A stretch of DNA of 64,000 nucleotides, taken from contig NZ_JAFLRF010000004.1 of NCBI RefSeq assembly GCF_017315705.1, positions 186,001 through 250,000 on the forward strand. The letters run 5' to 3'. This document shows positions 43,710 to 52,947 of this stretch, piece by piece. Position numbers and translations under genes: made by a program. This stretch comes from Trinickia mobilis. Lineage in GTDB: Bacteria; Pseudomonadota; Gammaproteobacteria; Burkholderiales; Burkholderiaceae. The notes beneath the pieces were generated by a model. It saw nothing but the letters and a program-made list of their open reading frames with translations. It was not told the DNA's origin and made no database searches. Position 1 is the stretch's first letter. Each line of letters begins with the position of its first letter.

Positions 43710-46700
43710 TCAATCGTGCGCCGGGTGACGTGCGTCCCAACGCTCGGCGAGCCGCTGCAGCAACACATAGAACGACGGGATGAACAGCACGGCGATGCAG
43801 GTGGAGGCCAGCATACCGGAGAACACCGCGATCCCCAACGAGCGGCGCGCGCTCGCGCTCGCGCCGGTGGCGACCACGAGCGGCACGACGCCGAGTATGA
43901 ACGCAAACGACGTCATCATGATCGGCCGCAGGCGCAGGCGCGCCGCTTCGATCGCGGCATCGACGATGCCCGCCCCCTCCCCGCGCCGCTGCCGCGCGAA
44001 TTCGACGATCAGGATCGCGTTCTTCGCGGACAGCGCGATCAGCAGCACGAGGCCGATCTGCGTGTACAAGTTGTTCGCGACGCCGAGCGCGGCGAGCGTG
44101 GTCGCCGTGCCGAGCAGCGCGAGCGGCACCGCCAGCACGACGGCGAGCGGCAGCAGCCAGCTTTCGTATTGCGCGGCGAGCACGCAGAACACGAGCAGCA
44201 CGCCGATCGCGAACACCCAGTACGCCGAGTTGCCGACGAGTTTCTCCTGGTACGACATCGCGGTCCAGTCGTAGCCGACGCCGGGCGGCAGCACGCGCTT
44301 CGCCTCCTGCTCGAAGACCGCAATCGCTTGGCCGGTGCTGTAACCCGCAGCCGGATTGCCGTTGATCGCGGCCGACGGCGTGAGGTTGTAGAGCGTCGCG
44401 ACCGCGGGGCCGATGCTCGGGTGCGCGTCGATGAAGGTGCCGAGCTCGACCATGCTGCCGCTGTTGTTGCGGATTTTCAGGCGGCGAACGTCGCCGGTTT
44501 CGCGGCGGAATTCGCCGTCGGCCTGCACGAAGACCGGAAACGTGTGATTGAACGCCGTGAACTGGTTCACGTAGCTCGACCCCACATAGTCCTGCAGCAG
44601 ACCGAACACGTCGCCGACCTGCACCTGCAGCGACTCGGCCTTGGCCCGGTCGAGCGTCAGCTCGACGGTCGGCACCGACGCGCGAAACGGCGTGAACACG
44701 CGCTGCAATTCGGGGTGCTTTTCGACGCTCGCGATCAGCGCGCCGGTCGCATCCTGCAGCCGCTGATAGTTCTGCGAGCCGTCGGTGAGGAACACCTGCA
44801 TCTGCACGCCGCCGCTGTTGCCGAGACCTTGAATAGGCGGCGGCACGATCACGATCGAATTCACGTCGGTCAGTTGCGCGAGCTCGTTGTTCATGCGCGC
44901 GTACAGGGAACGCAAGTCTTCGCCTTTGCCGCGCACGCTCCAGTCTTTCAGCGTCACGTACACGAGCACGGCATTCGGCAGCGACGCGTTGTTGTCGAGC
45001 GCGGAAATGCCGCCGATCGACACCACGTGATCGACGCCGGGAATCTGCCCGATGCGCTGCTCGATTTCGTGGCTCACCGCGCGCGAGCGGTTCAGCGACG
45101 CCGCATCCGGCAGTTGCGCGGCGATCAGCATGTAGCCCTGGTCTTCGAGCGGAATGAAGCTCGTCGGCACGCGCGTGAGCAAATACGCCGAACCGGCCGC
45201 GAGCGCGAGCGCCACCGCCAGCGCGAGCACGCTGCGATGCACGAGCCACGACACCACGCCCACATAGAACCGCTCCATCCGCCCATAGCCCGCTTCGAAC
45301 CCGCGATAGACCACATTGGGCCTGCCGGGCGGCTTGTGCCTGAGCCACTTCGCGCTCTGCACCGGCTTGAGCGTGACCGCGTTGATCGCGCTGATGATCG
45401 TGGTCGTCACGACCACGAGCGCGAACTGCCGGTACATCTGCCCGGTCACGCCGCCGAGAAACGCCGACGGCAGGAACACCGACACGAGCACCAGCGTGAT
45501 GCCGACAATCGGCCCGAGCAGTTCGTGCATCGCGTCGATGGCCGCCTGCTTCGGCGACTTGCCGCGCTCGATGTGCTGCGTGATGCCTTCCACGACGACG
45601 ATCGCATCGTCGACCACGATGCCGATCGCGAGCACGATCGCAAAGAGCGTCAGCAGGTTGATCGAAAAGCCCATCACGTAGATCGCGCCGAACGTGCCGA
45701 GGATCGTCACGGGGATCGTCGTGGCGGGCACCAGCATCGCGCGCCAGTTCTGCAGGAACAGCAGGATCACGACGAGCACGAGCGCGGCGGCTTCGAAAAG
45801 CGTCTTGTAGACGTCGTTCACCGATTGCCGGACGAAGCGCGTCGTATCGAAAGGCAGTTGATAGGCGATGCCCTTGGGCATCGACGCGGCAAGCCGCGCC
45901 ATCGTGTCCTTGACCGCGTTGCCGACTTCCAGCGCGTTCGCTTCGGGCAATTGGTAGATCGCGATGCCGGCGGCCGACTTGCCGTCGATGTTGAAGAACT
46001 GGCTGTAGCTCGACGAACCGAGTTCCGTATGGCCCACGTCGCGAATCCGGATGAAGCGGCCGCCGCCGGACGGGTCCGCCTTGACGATGATGTCGTCGAA
46101 CTCGTGCGGGCCGGTGAGGCCGCCTCGCATCGTCAGCGTCAGTTGAAACGCCTGCCCGCCCGAGCCGGGCTCCGAGCCGAGCTGGCCCGCGCTCACGTCC
46201 TGGTTCTGGCTCTGGATCGCCTGCATCACGTCGGCGGCGGTCAGGTTGCGCTCGGCGAGGCGCTGCGGATCGAGCCAGACACGCATGCTGTATTGCCCGG
46301 TGCCGAACACCGTCACATCGCCCACGCCGGGAATGCGCGCGAGCGCGTCCTTGAGATTGATCACCGCGTAGTTGCTGAGGAACAGCGAATCGTATTTCGG
46401 GTCGCTCGATTGCAGCGTGTAGAGCTGGAGGATCGCCGTCGAGCGCTTCTTCACCGTCACGCCTTGCTGCTGCACGGCTTGCGGCAACTGCGCCGTCGCG
46501 GCCGAGACGCGGTTCTGCACGAGCACTTGCGCCTTGTCGACATCGGTGCCGACGGCGAACGTGATCGTGAGCGTATAGGTGCCGTCGTTGGTGCTCGTCG
46601 ATTGCATGTAGAGCGCGTTCTCGACGCCGTTCACCTGCGTTTCGATCGGCAGCGCGACGCGATCGATCAGCGTCGCCGCGCTCGCGCCCGGATAGCGGGC

Positions 46701-46838
46701 GACGACTTGCACGGTCGGCGGCGTGATCGGCGGGTACTGCGAAATCGGCAGGTTGACGAGCGCGACCGCGCCGAGCAGCATCACGATCACCGCGATGACG
46801 TTCGCCAGCACCGGGCGTTCGACGAAGAAGCGAATCAT
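43710..46838 (-). CDS. RND multidrug efflux permease (AcrB/MexB type)
   Basis: A 1042-residue inner-membrane proton-driven pump of the HAE1 RND family, of usual length. The start FFVERPVLANVIAVIVMLLG is typical, the proton-relay aspartates are in GIVVDDAIVVVEGI, and GTFGAIYVMGFSINLLTLFA and SAKNAILIVEFARQRR are further family blocks. It would pair with the periplasmic adaptor and outer-membrane channel encoded just upstream, exporting hydrophobic drugs or toxic metabolites. Its start overlaps the adaptor stop by four bases. Confidence 0.95.
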   Translation of the reverse strand: MIRFFVERPVLANVIAVIVMLLGAVALVNLPISQYPPITPPTVQVVARYPGASAATLIDRVALPIETQVNGVENALYMQSTSTNDGTYTLTITFAVGTDVDKAQVLVQNRVSAATAQLPQAVQQQGVTVKKRSTAILQLYTLQSSDPKYDSLFLSNYAVINLKDALARIPGVGDVTVFGTGQYSMRVWLDPQRLAERNLTAADVMQAIQSQNQDVSAGQLGSEPGSGGQAFQLTLTMRGGLTGPHEFDDIIVKADPSGGGRFIRIRDVGHTELGSSSYSQFFNIDGKSAAGIAIYQLPEANALEVGNAVKDTMARLAASMPKGIAYQLPFDTTRFVRQSVNDVYKTLFEAAALVLVVILLFLQNWRAMLVPATTIPVTILGTFGAIYVMGFSINLLTLFAIVLAIGIVVDDAIVVVEGITQHIERGKSPKQAAIDAMHELLGPIVGITLVLVSVFLPSAFLGGVTGQMYRQFALVVVTTTIISAINAVTLKPVQSAKWLRHKPPGRPNVVYRGFEAGYGRMERFYVGVVSWLVHRSVLALAVALALAAGSAYLLTRVPTSFIPLEDQGYMLIAAQLPDAASLNRSRAVSHEIEQRIGQIPGVDHVVSIGGISALDNNASLPNAVLVYVTLKDWSVRGKGEDLRSLYARMNNELAQLTDVNSIVIVPPPIQGLGNSGGVQMQVFLTDGSQNYQRLQDATGALIASVEKHPELQRVFTPFRASVPTVELTLDRAKAESLQVQVGDVFGLLQDYVGSSYVNQFTAFNHTFPVFVQADGEFRRETGDVRRLKIRNNSGSMVELGTFIDAHPSIGPAVATLYNLTPSAAINGNPAAGYSTGQAIAVFEQEAKRVLPPGVGYDWTAMSYQEKLVGNSAYWVFAIGVLLVFCVLAAQYESWLLPLAVVLAVPLALLGTATTLAALGVANNLYTQIGLVLLIALSAKNAILIVEFARQRRGEGAGIVDAAIEAARLRLRPIMMTSFAFILGVVPLVVATGASASARRSLGIAVFSGMLASTCIAVLFIPSFYVLLQRLAERWDARHPAHD

Positions 46839-47950
46839 GACTGCCCCTCTTCGTTCGCCGCGTTCACCGCTTGCACCTTGACCCCTGGAGCCACGGCCAG
46901 CGCGCCGCTCGTCACGACCCGGTCGCGAGGCTCGAGGCCGGAGGTCACGGCGCGCAGCGACTCATAGAGCCCGCCGGTGACGATCGCGCGTTTCTCGATT
47001 GCCCCTGCCGCATTCACGACGAACACCGAAGCGCCGGCCTGATCGCGCTGCAGCGCGGCGTCGGGCACGAGCAGCACGGTTTGGGGCGGGCCCGCCGGAA
47101 TGTGGATCTCGACGGACATGCCGGGAATCAAATGCGAGTCTCGATTCGCCACATCGGCGCGCAGCGCGAGCGTGCCGCTTCCCGAATCGATGCGCGTATC
47201 GACGAATTCGAGCGCCGCGTCGTCGCCCTGCGCCGCCGGGGCGCCCAATACGTTCACGCGCACCGTGCGCGGCGGGTTCGTGAAGAGGCCGATCCGGTTC
47301 GCGTCGCGCTCGTTCAACGTGAAGTTCACGTAGACAGGCGCAATCCGGTCGAGCGTCGCGAGCTTGGCCGTGTCGGACGTGCCGACCACGTTGCCGACAT
47401 CGAACGCGCGCGCGCCGATGCGCCCGGCAAACGGCGCGCGGATCTCCGTATAGCGGAGATTGATGCGCGACATGTCGCGTTTTGCGCGCGCTTGATCGCG
47501 CGTCGCCTGTGCGGTTTGCAGCGACGATTCGGACGTCGCCTGGTCGGAGCTCAGCTGTGTCTCGCGCGTGAGGTTCTGCTGGGCGTTGTCGAGCACGGAC
47601 TGGTCATACGCGAGTTGCGCGCGGTACGTGTCGGGCTCGATCCGAAACAGCAACTGGCCTTGCTTCACGTAGGAGCCGTCGGTAAAGCCGATTTCCTTCA
47701 GCTCGCCCTGCACGCGCGCCACGAGCGTGACGGTTGCGGACGGCGCGACGGTACCCGCCAGATCGATCTGCGGATGCACTTCGCGCGTAATCGGGTGCAT
47801 GACGGTGACTTTGGGCGGGGCCGCCTCAGGCGCCGCCGCCGCGCTTGCCGTGCCGCGGTCGCTGCACGCCGTCAGCGACGACAGCGCAAGCAACAAGACA
47901 GCAGACGCCGCCCGCGACCGCGCCGCGACGCATTTATTTACCGGTTTCAA
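46835..47950 (-). CDS. RND periplasmic adaptor (membrane fusion lipoprotein)
   Basis: A 371-residue adaptor of the AcrA/MexA type. The start is placed at TTG 47950, with GGAGG seven bases upstream; this gives MKPVNKCVAARSRAASAVLL and a lipobox SLTAC. Other starts give an implausibly long basic leader. The lipoyl/barrel-sandwich half (VTLVARVQGELKEIGFTDGS) and the coiled-coil hairpin (NAQQNLTRETQLSSDQATSE) are clear. It overlaps the outer-membrane factor gene by 17 bases, so the start lies inside the previous gene. Confidence 0.9.
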   Translation of the reverse strand: MKPVNKCVAARSRAASAVLLLALSSLTACSDRGTASAAAAPEAAPPKVTVMHPITREVHPQIDLAGTVAPSATVTLVARVQGELKEIGFTDGSYVKQGQLLFRIEPDTYRAQLAYDQSVLDNAQQNLTRETQLSSDQATSESSLQTAQATRDQARAKRDMSRINLRYTEIRAPFAGRIGARAFDVGNVVGTSDTAKLATLDRIAPVYVNFTLNERDANRIGLFTNPPRTVRVNVLGAPAAQGDDAALEFVDTRIDSGSGTLALRADVANRDSHLIPGMSVEIHIPAGPPQTVLLVPDAALQRDQAGASVFVVNAAGAIEKRAIVTGGLYESLRAVTSGLEPRDRVVTSGALAVAPGVKVQAVNAANEEGQS

Positions 47951-49481
47951 GCGGGCCTCCACTGGTGCGCGCAAGCGGCGAACCCTTGGGCGGATCGATG
48001 AGCCGCCCCCAGTCGGTGCGTTGCGCCATTTCCTTTGCAATGCGCTCGCTCACGAGCGGCTGGTCCTTCGCGACTTCCCATCCGCCGCCAAGCGCGATAT
48101 AGAGCTGCACGACCGCGAGCGCGGCGAGCCCCTGGTTCTGCGCAAGCGAATCGTCGTCGTGCAGCAGCGAGCGGGACGAATCGAGCACCGTGTCATACGT
48201 GACCTTGCCCGCGCGGTACTGCGCGTTCGCAAGACGCAGCGCGCGCTGCGACGCGTCGGCCGCGCGCGCGGTGGCGTCGAGCGCGTCGAGCGTCGTGCGC
48301 AGGTTGGCGATCGCGTCCTCCACGTCCTTTTGCGCCTGCAGCACGGTGTTCTGGTAGTCGAGCACCGCTTCCTGGAACACGGCGTCCTGAATGCGCACGG
48401 CGTTCTTCAATTGTCCGCGATCGAAAATCGGCATCGAGACGCCCGCAGAGAAGAACCCGATCGTCTTGGTCCCCCACGACGTCAAGCCGAGCCCTTGCTG
48501 CTCGCCCGACGCCGCCCCCAAGAGCCCCGTCAGCGACAGCGACGGATACAGCTTCGCCTTGTCGACGCCGATCAGCGCCGATTGCGACGCCGCATTGAGC
48601 GCGGCCTCGCGGACATCGGGACGGCGGCGCAGCAGATCCGCCGGAATGCCGGCGTCGATCTGCGCCGGCGCGACGGGAATGCCGCTCGAGCCCAAGAGCT
48701 GCGCCTCGGGCGTATCGGAGAGCAGCAAGGCGAGCGTGTCGCGATCCTGCGCGCGGCCTTTGATGAGCGGTGGGATTTGCGCTTCCGTTTCGGCCACGAG
48801 CGTCGCCGCCTGCTCGACATCGAGCTGACTCGCCGAGCCGCGCTTGAAGCGCGCCTTCGTCAAATCGAGGCTTTTCTGCTGCGACTGCAGGTTGCGTTGC
48901 GCGATGGCAATGCGCTGCTCGAGCGCGCGCAGGTCGATATACGCATTGGCCACGTTGCCGAACAACGAAACGAGGGCGTTGTCGTAAGCGGCTTCGGAAC
49001 TGCGCAGCGCGGCCTTGTCCGACTCGATCTGGCGGCGGTATTTGCCCCAGAAGTCGATTTCCCAGCTCGCGGTGGCCTTGGCGTGCTCGGTCCACAAGTG
49101 GGCGGGCGGAATGGGGCCGACGCCGCTGCTGTTGATATGGTTCGCGCCCACCGACACGCCGCCTTGCTGCGGCAGCAGGTTTTCGTCGCTGATCGACAAT
49201 TGCGCGCGCGCCTTGAGAACGTTGAGCCCAGCGACTTGAATCGAGAGGTTGCGCTCATAAGCGCGCTGTTCGAGCGCGCTCAGGACCGGATCGTTGAAGG
49301 CTTTCCACCACGCAGCCTCGGCGGCGGGCGACGCTTGCGCCGCTGGAGGCAGGCTCTCGAACCATTGTTCTTCGAGCGTGACGTCCGGCTGCTTGAAGTC
49401 GGGGCCGACCGTCACGCAGCCGGCGAGCGCAGTGCACAGCGCACAAGCGAGCCACAGCCGACGTGACGTGACAGGTTTCAT
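47934..49481 (-). CDS. NodT-family outer-membrane efflux channel lipoprotein
   Basis: A 515-residue TolC-superfamily outer-membrane factor, NodT branch. A lipoprotein signal (RLWLACALCTALAGC) is followed by VGPDFKQPDV, and two repeats of long helices (WEIDFWGKYRRQIESDKAAL; VSMPIFDRGQLKNAVRIQDA) are typical. It is the first gene of the minus-strand efflux operon (channel, adaptor, pump, then regulator and kinase). The ATG at 49481 gives a standard signal peptide although its Shine-Dalgarno is weak. Confidence 0.93.
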   Translation of the reverse strand: MKPVTSRRLWLACALCTALAGCVTVGPDFKQPDVTLEEQWFESLPPAAQASPAAEAAWWKAFNDPVLSALEQRAYERNLSIQVAGLNVLKARAQLSISDENLLPQQGGVSVGANHINSSGVGPIPPAHLWTEHAKATASWEIDFWGKYRRQIESDKAALRSSEAAYDNALVSLFGNVANAYIDLRALEQRIAIAQRNLQSQQKSLDLTKARFKRGSASQLDVEQAATLVAETEAQIPPLIKGRAQDRDTLALLLSDTPEAQLLGSSGIPVAPAQIDAGIPADLLRRRPDVREAALNAASQSALIGVDKAKLYPSLSLTGLLGAASGEQQGLGLTSWGTKTIGFFSAGVSMPIFDRGQLKNAVRIQDAVFQEAVLDYQNTVLQAQKDVEDAIANLRTTLDALDATARAADASQRALRLANAQYRAGKVTYDTVLDSSRSLLHDDDSLAQNQGLAALAVVQLYIALGGGWEVAKDQPLVSERIAKEMAQRTDWGRLIDPPKGSPLARTSGGPLETGK

Positions 49482-49610
49482 TGCGATTTTTTGCTGAGGC
49501 CAGGTCGATGTCCGGATCAAGGCAGCCGGCAGTCACGCTGCGCGCAATGTCCCGCACGCGGCGACTCGCGGCGCGCGACACGCCTACGATCCCTCCGATG
49601 TTTGCGCGTT

Positions 49611-49922
49611 TCAGTTCGCTACCCCGCGTTGCTGGACGAATGCTGCGATCTGCGCCAGCGTCACGTAGCCGAGCTTTTGCGTATCGATCTCGTCGAAGTG
49701 CTTGGCGACCATCGGCATGCCGGCGGCGGCTTGTTCGCGCGTGAGCTTGCCGTCGCGGGTGGTGTTCGCGTTCGCGAAGCGGGTCTGCAGTTGCTGGGCC
49801 ATGCGCTCCATCCGCTGGGGGCTCATGTTGCCCATGCCGGGCTGCGGCGCGGTTTGCGCGAAGGCGCAGGTCGAGGCGAGGCACAGCGCTTGAATGGCCA
49901 GCATCTTGTGGATTGCGTTCAT
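49611..49922 (-). CDS. small exported EF-hand-like protein
   Basis: A 103-residue protein with a signal peptide (MLAIQALCLASTCAFAQ) and two degenerate EF-hand-like segments (NTTRDGKLTREQAAAG and FDEIDTQKLGYVTLAQIAAF). The calcium loops lack several acidic ligands, so calcium binding is doubtful. GGAGA precedes the ATG at 49922. It lies upstream of the efflux operon on the same strand, 129 bases before it, and could share its promoter region. Function is not known. Confidence 0.75.
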   Translation of the reverse strand: MNAIHKMLAIQALCLASTCAFAQTAPQPGMGNMSPQRMERMAQQLQTRFANANTTRDGKLTREQAAAGMPMVAKHFDEIDTQKLGYVTLAQIAAFVQQRGVAN

Positions 49923-50098
49923 GAGGTTCTCCGTGGGGCGAGCCGCCGTTCGTCGCTGGCGTTGTGCTGCGATGCGTTCGGCGGCAGGGCGAATTCTTGG
50001 CCACGGGGGCCTGGAAAGCAATTTCTGAGCGGCTACAAATTATGTCGCCGGGTGTCACATGGATATTTTTTATATTTATCAAAAGCTTATATTAATTT

Positions 50099-50153
50099 TG
50101 TACGTTTTTTGATGCGCGTACGCTTTTATCGTACACTCTCATGAAATCGTACA
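50099..50153. promoter_or_regulatory. four GTAC boxes in the abiE promoter
   Basis: GTAC cores lie at 50100, 50118, 50131 and 50149 (spacings 18, 13, 18 bases), forming two pairs of boxes in inverted arrangement in an AT-rich stretch directly before the antitoxin start. AbiEi antitoxins are known to repress their own operon through inverted repeats; these boxes are good candidates. Confidence 0.6.
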
Positions 50154-50164
50154 TGAGCCTCTAG

Positions 50165-51235
50165 ATGCCGCCCTCGTCCGAACTCTCGTTCTCGGAAATG
50201 CAGCTTCTCGACGAAGCATGCGACGCGTTCCAGCGTGCCACTCGCTACTACAAGGCGAAGCCCGTTCGCGCGCGCACCGGGCAGCCAGGCCCGCGCAGCG
50301 GCGCAATCCGGTTCGAAGTTGGCGGGAAGTTACTCGACATGCAGGTGCTTGTGCGCTCGCGCGTCCCTGCTTCTTACTCACTCCTCGCGCGACTCCATCA
50401 TGGCGTCGGCGAAGGAGATGAACGCCGTCGGCCGCTCATGCTCGTCGCCCCTTACATCGGGCCGAAACTCGCCGAAAAGCTCATCGAACAAAACGCGCCG
50501 TTTCTTGATGCAGCCGGCAACGTCTTCGTCAACGAACCCGAGTGCATGATCATGATTACCGGCCGCCCGAAATCGCGGGTCACGCTCGCCACGCCAAGCG
50601 CGCGCGCTACCACTCCCAAGGGCATGCAGGTGACGTTCATCCTCGCGACCCGGCCCGCACTCGTTGCACAGTCGTACCGCGCGATCGCCGACGCTTCCGG
50701 AGTGGCATTGAATACCGTCAATCAAGTCGTCGACGACTTGATCACACGCGGGCTAGTCGCGACGAAGCGCAATGGCGAGCGGATACTGCCCGACTGGGTG
50801 CGGCTCGTACAAGAGTGGGTCAATCTCTATCCTTCCCGCCTGCGCGCCAAATTGGGCACACGGCGCTACTCCAGCGCGTCGCGCGATTGGTGGCGCTCGT
50901 TCGACTTCGCCGAATTCGGCGCCCGGCTCGGAGGCGAAGCAGCCGCCGACATCTTGACGCACGAGCTGAAAGCGGCAAACGTCACGCTCTACGCTCAAGG
51001 CGCGATAACGAGTCGTTTCATGCTCAAAGCACGTCTGCGGCCGGATGAACATGGCGACGTCGAGATCCTCGATGCCTTCTGGCCGGCTCAGTCCGCGACG
51101 GCCTGGGAGGCTCACGATCCGCCGCTGGTTCATCCGCTTCTGATATACGCCGACCTGCTCGCCTCGGGCGACAGTCGCAATGCCTCCGCTGCAGAGCAAA
51201 TCTATGACAAGCATCTTGCCCAACTCCAGCCTTAA
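50165..51235 (+). CDS. abiEi: AbiEi-family type IV antitoxin/transcriptional regulator
   Basis: A 356-residue AbiEi-like protein. Rather than at the N-terminus, a winged helix-turn-helix lies in the middle, around residues 175-205 (YRAIADASGVALNTVNQVVD, DLITRGLVATKRNG); the N-terminal ~150 residues and the C-terminal part are of the type annotated as AbiEi transcriptional regulator/antitoxin. It should neutralise the neighbouring toxin without binding it (type IV) and repress the shared promoter. The toxin gene begins 32 bases before its stop, so they are translated together. Confidence 0.8.
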   Translation: MPPSSELSFSEMQLLDEACDAFQRATRYYKAKPVRARTGQPGPRSGAIRFEVGGKLLDMQVLVRSRVPASYSLLARLHHGVGEGDERRRPLMLVAPYIGPKLAEKLIEQNAPFLDAAGNVFVNEPECMIMITGRPKSRVTLATPSARATTPKGMQVTFILATRPALVAQSYRAIADASGVALNTVNQVVDDLITRGLVATKRNGERILPDWVRLVQEWVNLYPSRLRAKLGTRRYSSASRDWWRSFDFAEFGARLGGEAAADILTHELKAANVTLYAQGAITSRFMLKARLRPDEHGDVEILDAFWPAQSATAWEAHDPPLVHPLLIYADLLASGDSRNASAAEQIYDKHLAQLQP

Positions 51236-52109
51236 AGTCGGCGAGGATCGCCCAGTCCACCCGGTCACCATCGCGCTGTTGAGACACGTCAGCGAGGCCG
51301 TACGCAGCTTGAAAAGCGAGTTCGTCGCAGCGGGTGCCACCGCGCGCGATATCGTCCTATGGCACGTCCATGGCATTCGCGCGGAGCGAGCCACGCGAGA
51401 CGTCGACGTTGCGGTGTGTGCGGTCAATTGGGAAGCCCACGGTGATCTCATCGCAGCACTCGAGGCAACCGGACGCTTCAAGGCAGATGGCAGGTCGCAG
51501 CAGTCGCTGATCTTCGACGACGCCAGCATCGGCAAACCCGTGCCGCTCGACCTGGTTCCGTTTGGCCCACTCGAAGCGCCTGACGGTTACATCGCATGGC
51601 CGCCGAAAGGCGACTTTGTGATGAACGTGCTCGGATTCCGCGAAGCAGTCGACACGTCGATCAATATCAACATCGGCGAGAATTATTCGGTACCGGTCGC
51701 CGCGCTGCCAGCGCTCGCCTTGCTGAAGCTCCTCGCGTGGCATGACCGCCGCACCAGTAAGAACACGGACGCAGCGGACCTGCTACTGATTCTTCGCAAC
51801 TGCCACAAGGCTGGGAACGAGGAACGCATCTGGGAAATCGGGGCCGACCTGCTCGATGCACATGACTTCGACGTCGATTTGGCCTCGACAGCGTTGCTCG
51901 GACGTCAAGCAAGGCAGACCGCGCTTCCCGCAACCCTCACCGCCGTCACGGCACTTCTCGCAGACGAAGGCACGTACGAAACGCTAAGGCGCGACATGCT
52001 GGCGCGCGCCGCCGCGCAGTTGCTCGACGATTTTGCGGATGGCTCCGATAAGACGCTGGCCGCGTTTCGCGATGGTTTTATGGCAGCCCCGCCCACTACC
52101 GCAACATAA
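51204..52109 (+). CDS. abiEii: AbiEii-family nucleotidyltransferase toxin
   Basis: A 301-residue nucleotidyltransferase of the AbiEii/MenT-like group. The catalytic strand RATRDVDVAV carries the paired aspartates, and LALLKLLAWHDRRTSKNTDA with AADLL fits the Lys/Asp motif further on. The family toxins transfer nucleotides to tRNA or other targets and halt growth, for example in phage defence. The gene overlaps the antitoxin gene, and at its end overlaps the convergent dppA-like gene by 14 bases. Confidence 0.82.
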   Translation: MTSILPNSSLKVGEDRPVHPVTIALLRHVSEAVRSLKSEFVAAGATARDIVLWHVHGIRAERATRDVDVAVCAVNWEAHGDLIAALEATGRFKADGRSQQSLIFDDASIGKPVPLDLVPFGPLEAPDGYIAWPPKGDFVMNVLGFREAVDTSININIGENYSVPVAALPALALLKLLAWHDRRTSKNTDAADLLLILRNCHKAGNEERIWEIGADLLDAHDFDVDLASTALLGRQARQTALPATLTAVTALLADEGTYETLRRDMLARAAAQLLDDFADGSDKTLAAFRDGFMAAPPTTAT

Positions 52110-52947
52110 ACGACATCGCCGACAGGCAGTTCAGCGTCCGCACCGCGTGTTCGACGGAGGGTGTCTCGAAGCGCAGCGTCACGCCGTCGACGCGTGCGAG
52201 AGTCGGCCATTGGCAGAACAGGTCGGCGAGCGCGGTCGTCTGAACGCGGAGTTCGCATTCGATAGGGCGGCCCTGCGCGGCGCTGCGCGTCACGTTCAAT
52301 CGCTCTGACCGGCCGGCGCCACCGCCAATTCGCCGCGCCACCGCCTCTCGCGCCGCCGCGCGAATCGCAGCACACGCAGCGGCCGGCGTCTGCGTCGTGC
52401 CGCTGGCATGACCGGACGCCGTCTTCACCGTAACGAAATCCGCTTCAGGAAACGCTTCCCGCGTCTCCTCGACGAACACGTCGTCGCCCGACAGCAGCGC
52501 CACCCGTGCGCCGTATTCCGCCGCCAGCGCCCCATACAATCCCGCCTCGCCCGCTTCCGCTCCGTTCATCAGCACGCGCGCAAACGCGAAGCTGTTGATC
52601 GTATGCGCAAGAATTCCGCGGCTTTGCGCCTTCGCGTGATAACCGATCATGAACACCAGCTCGGCCCCGGACTCGAGTCCCGCCATCATCCCGAGCGTGC
52701 GCGGCTTGCCGAGCACCGCGTGCACGCGCTCGTCGAGCAGATCGGGCAGCAGATTGCGAAAGCCGCCGTGCGAATCGTTGACCCACACTTCGGTCGCGCC
52801 GCCCGCGAACGCGCCTTCTATCGCCGCGTTCGCCTCTTCGGTCATCCAGCGCCGGGCGCGTTCGTATTCGCCGTTGCCGGGGCGCGTTTGTTCAGCGTGG
52901 AAGACACCCGCGACGCCTTCAATATCGGTGGAAATCAGAACTTTCAT
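52096..52947 (-). CDS. dppA: DppA-type D-aminopeptidase (M55)
   Basis: A 283-residue zinc aminopeptidase of the DppA family, which removes N-terminal D-amino acids such as D-Ala from short peptides. Zinc ligands at the positions known in B. subtilis DppA are present: Asp8 and Glu10 (STDIEGVAG), His60 (NDSHGG) and His104 (IGYHAKAQ), with a Glu near residues 131-134. It is the last gene of the long minus-strand peptide operon and overlaps the DmpA-like gene by four bases. No signal peptide, so cytoplasmic. Confidence 0.92.
   Translation of the reverse strand: MKVLISTDIEGVAGVFHAEQTRPGNGEYERARRWMTEEANAAIEGAFAGGATEVWVNDSHGGFRNLLPDLLDERVHAVLGKPRTLGMMAGLESGAELVFMIGYHAKAQSRGILAHTINSFAFARVLMNGAEAGEAGLYGALAAEYGARVALLSGDDVFVEETREAFPEADFVTVKTASGHASGTTQTPAAACAAIRAAAREAVARRIGGGAGRSERLNVTRSAAQGRPIECELRVQTTALADLFCQWPTLARVDGVTLRFETPSVEHAVRTLNCLSAMSFMLR

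Noticed and set aside
42898-45348. continuous upstream extension of the sensor-kinase frame through the regulator and pump genes
   Set aside because: The extension is out-of-frame sequence of the regulator and RND genes; the kinase starts at 42897 in a four-base overlap with the regulator.
43029-46967. 1312-codon open frame on the plus strand opposite the RND pump and regulator genes
   Set aside because: Its product is an Arg/His/Asp/Glu-rich string without any domain, as expected from the antisense of a high-GC gene; the minus strand carries clear RND and response-regulator motifs.
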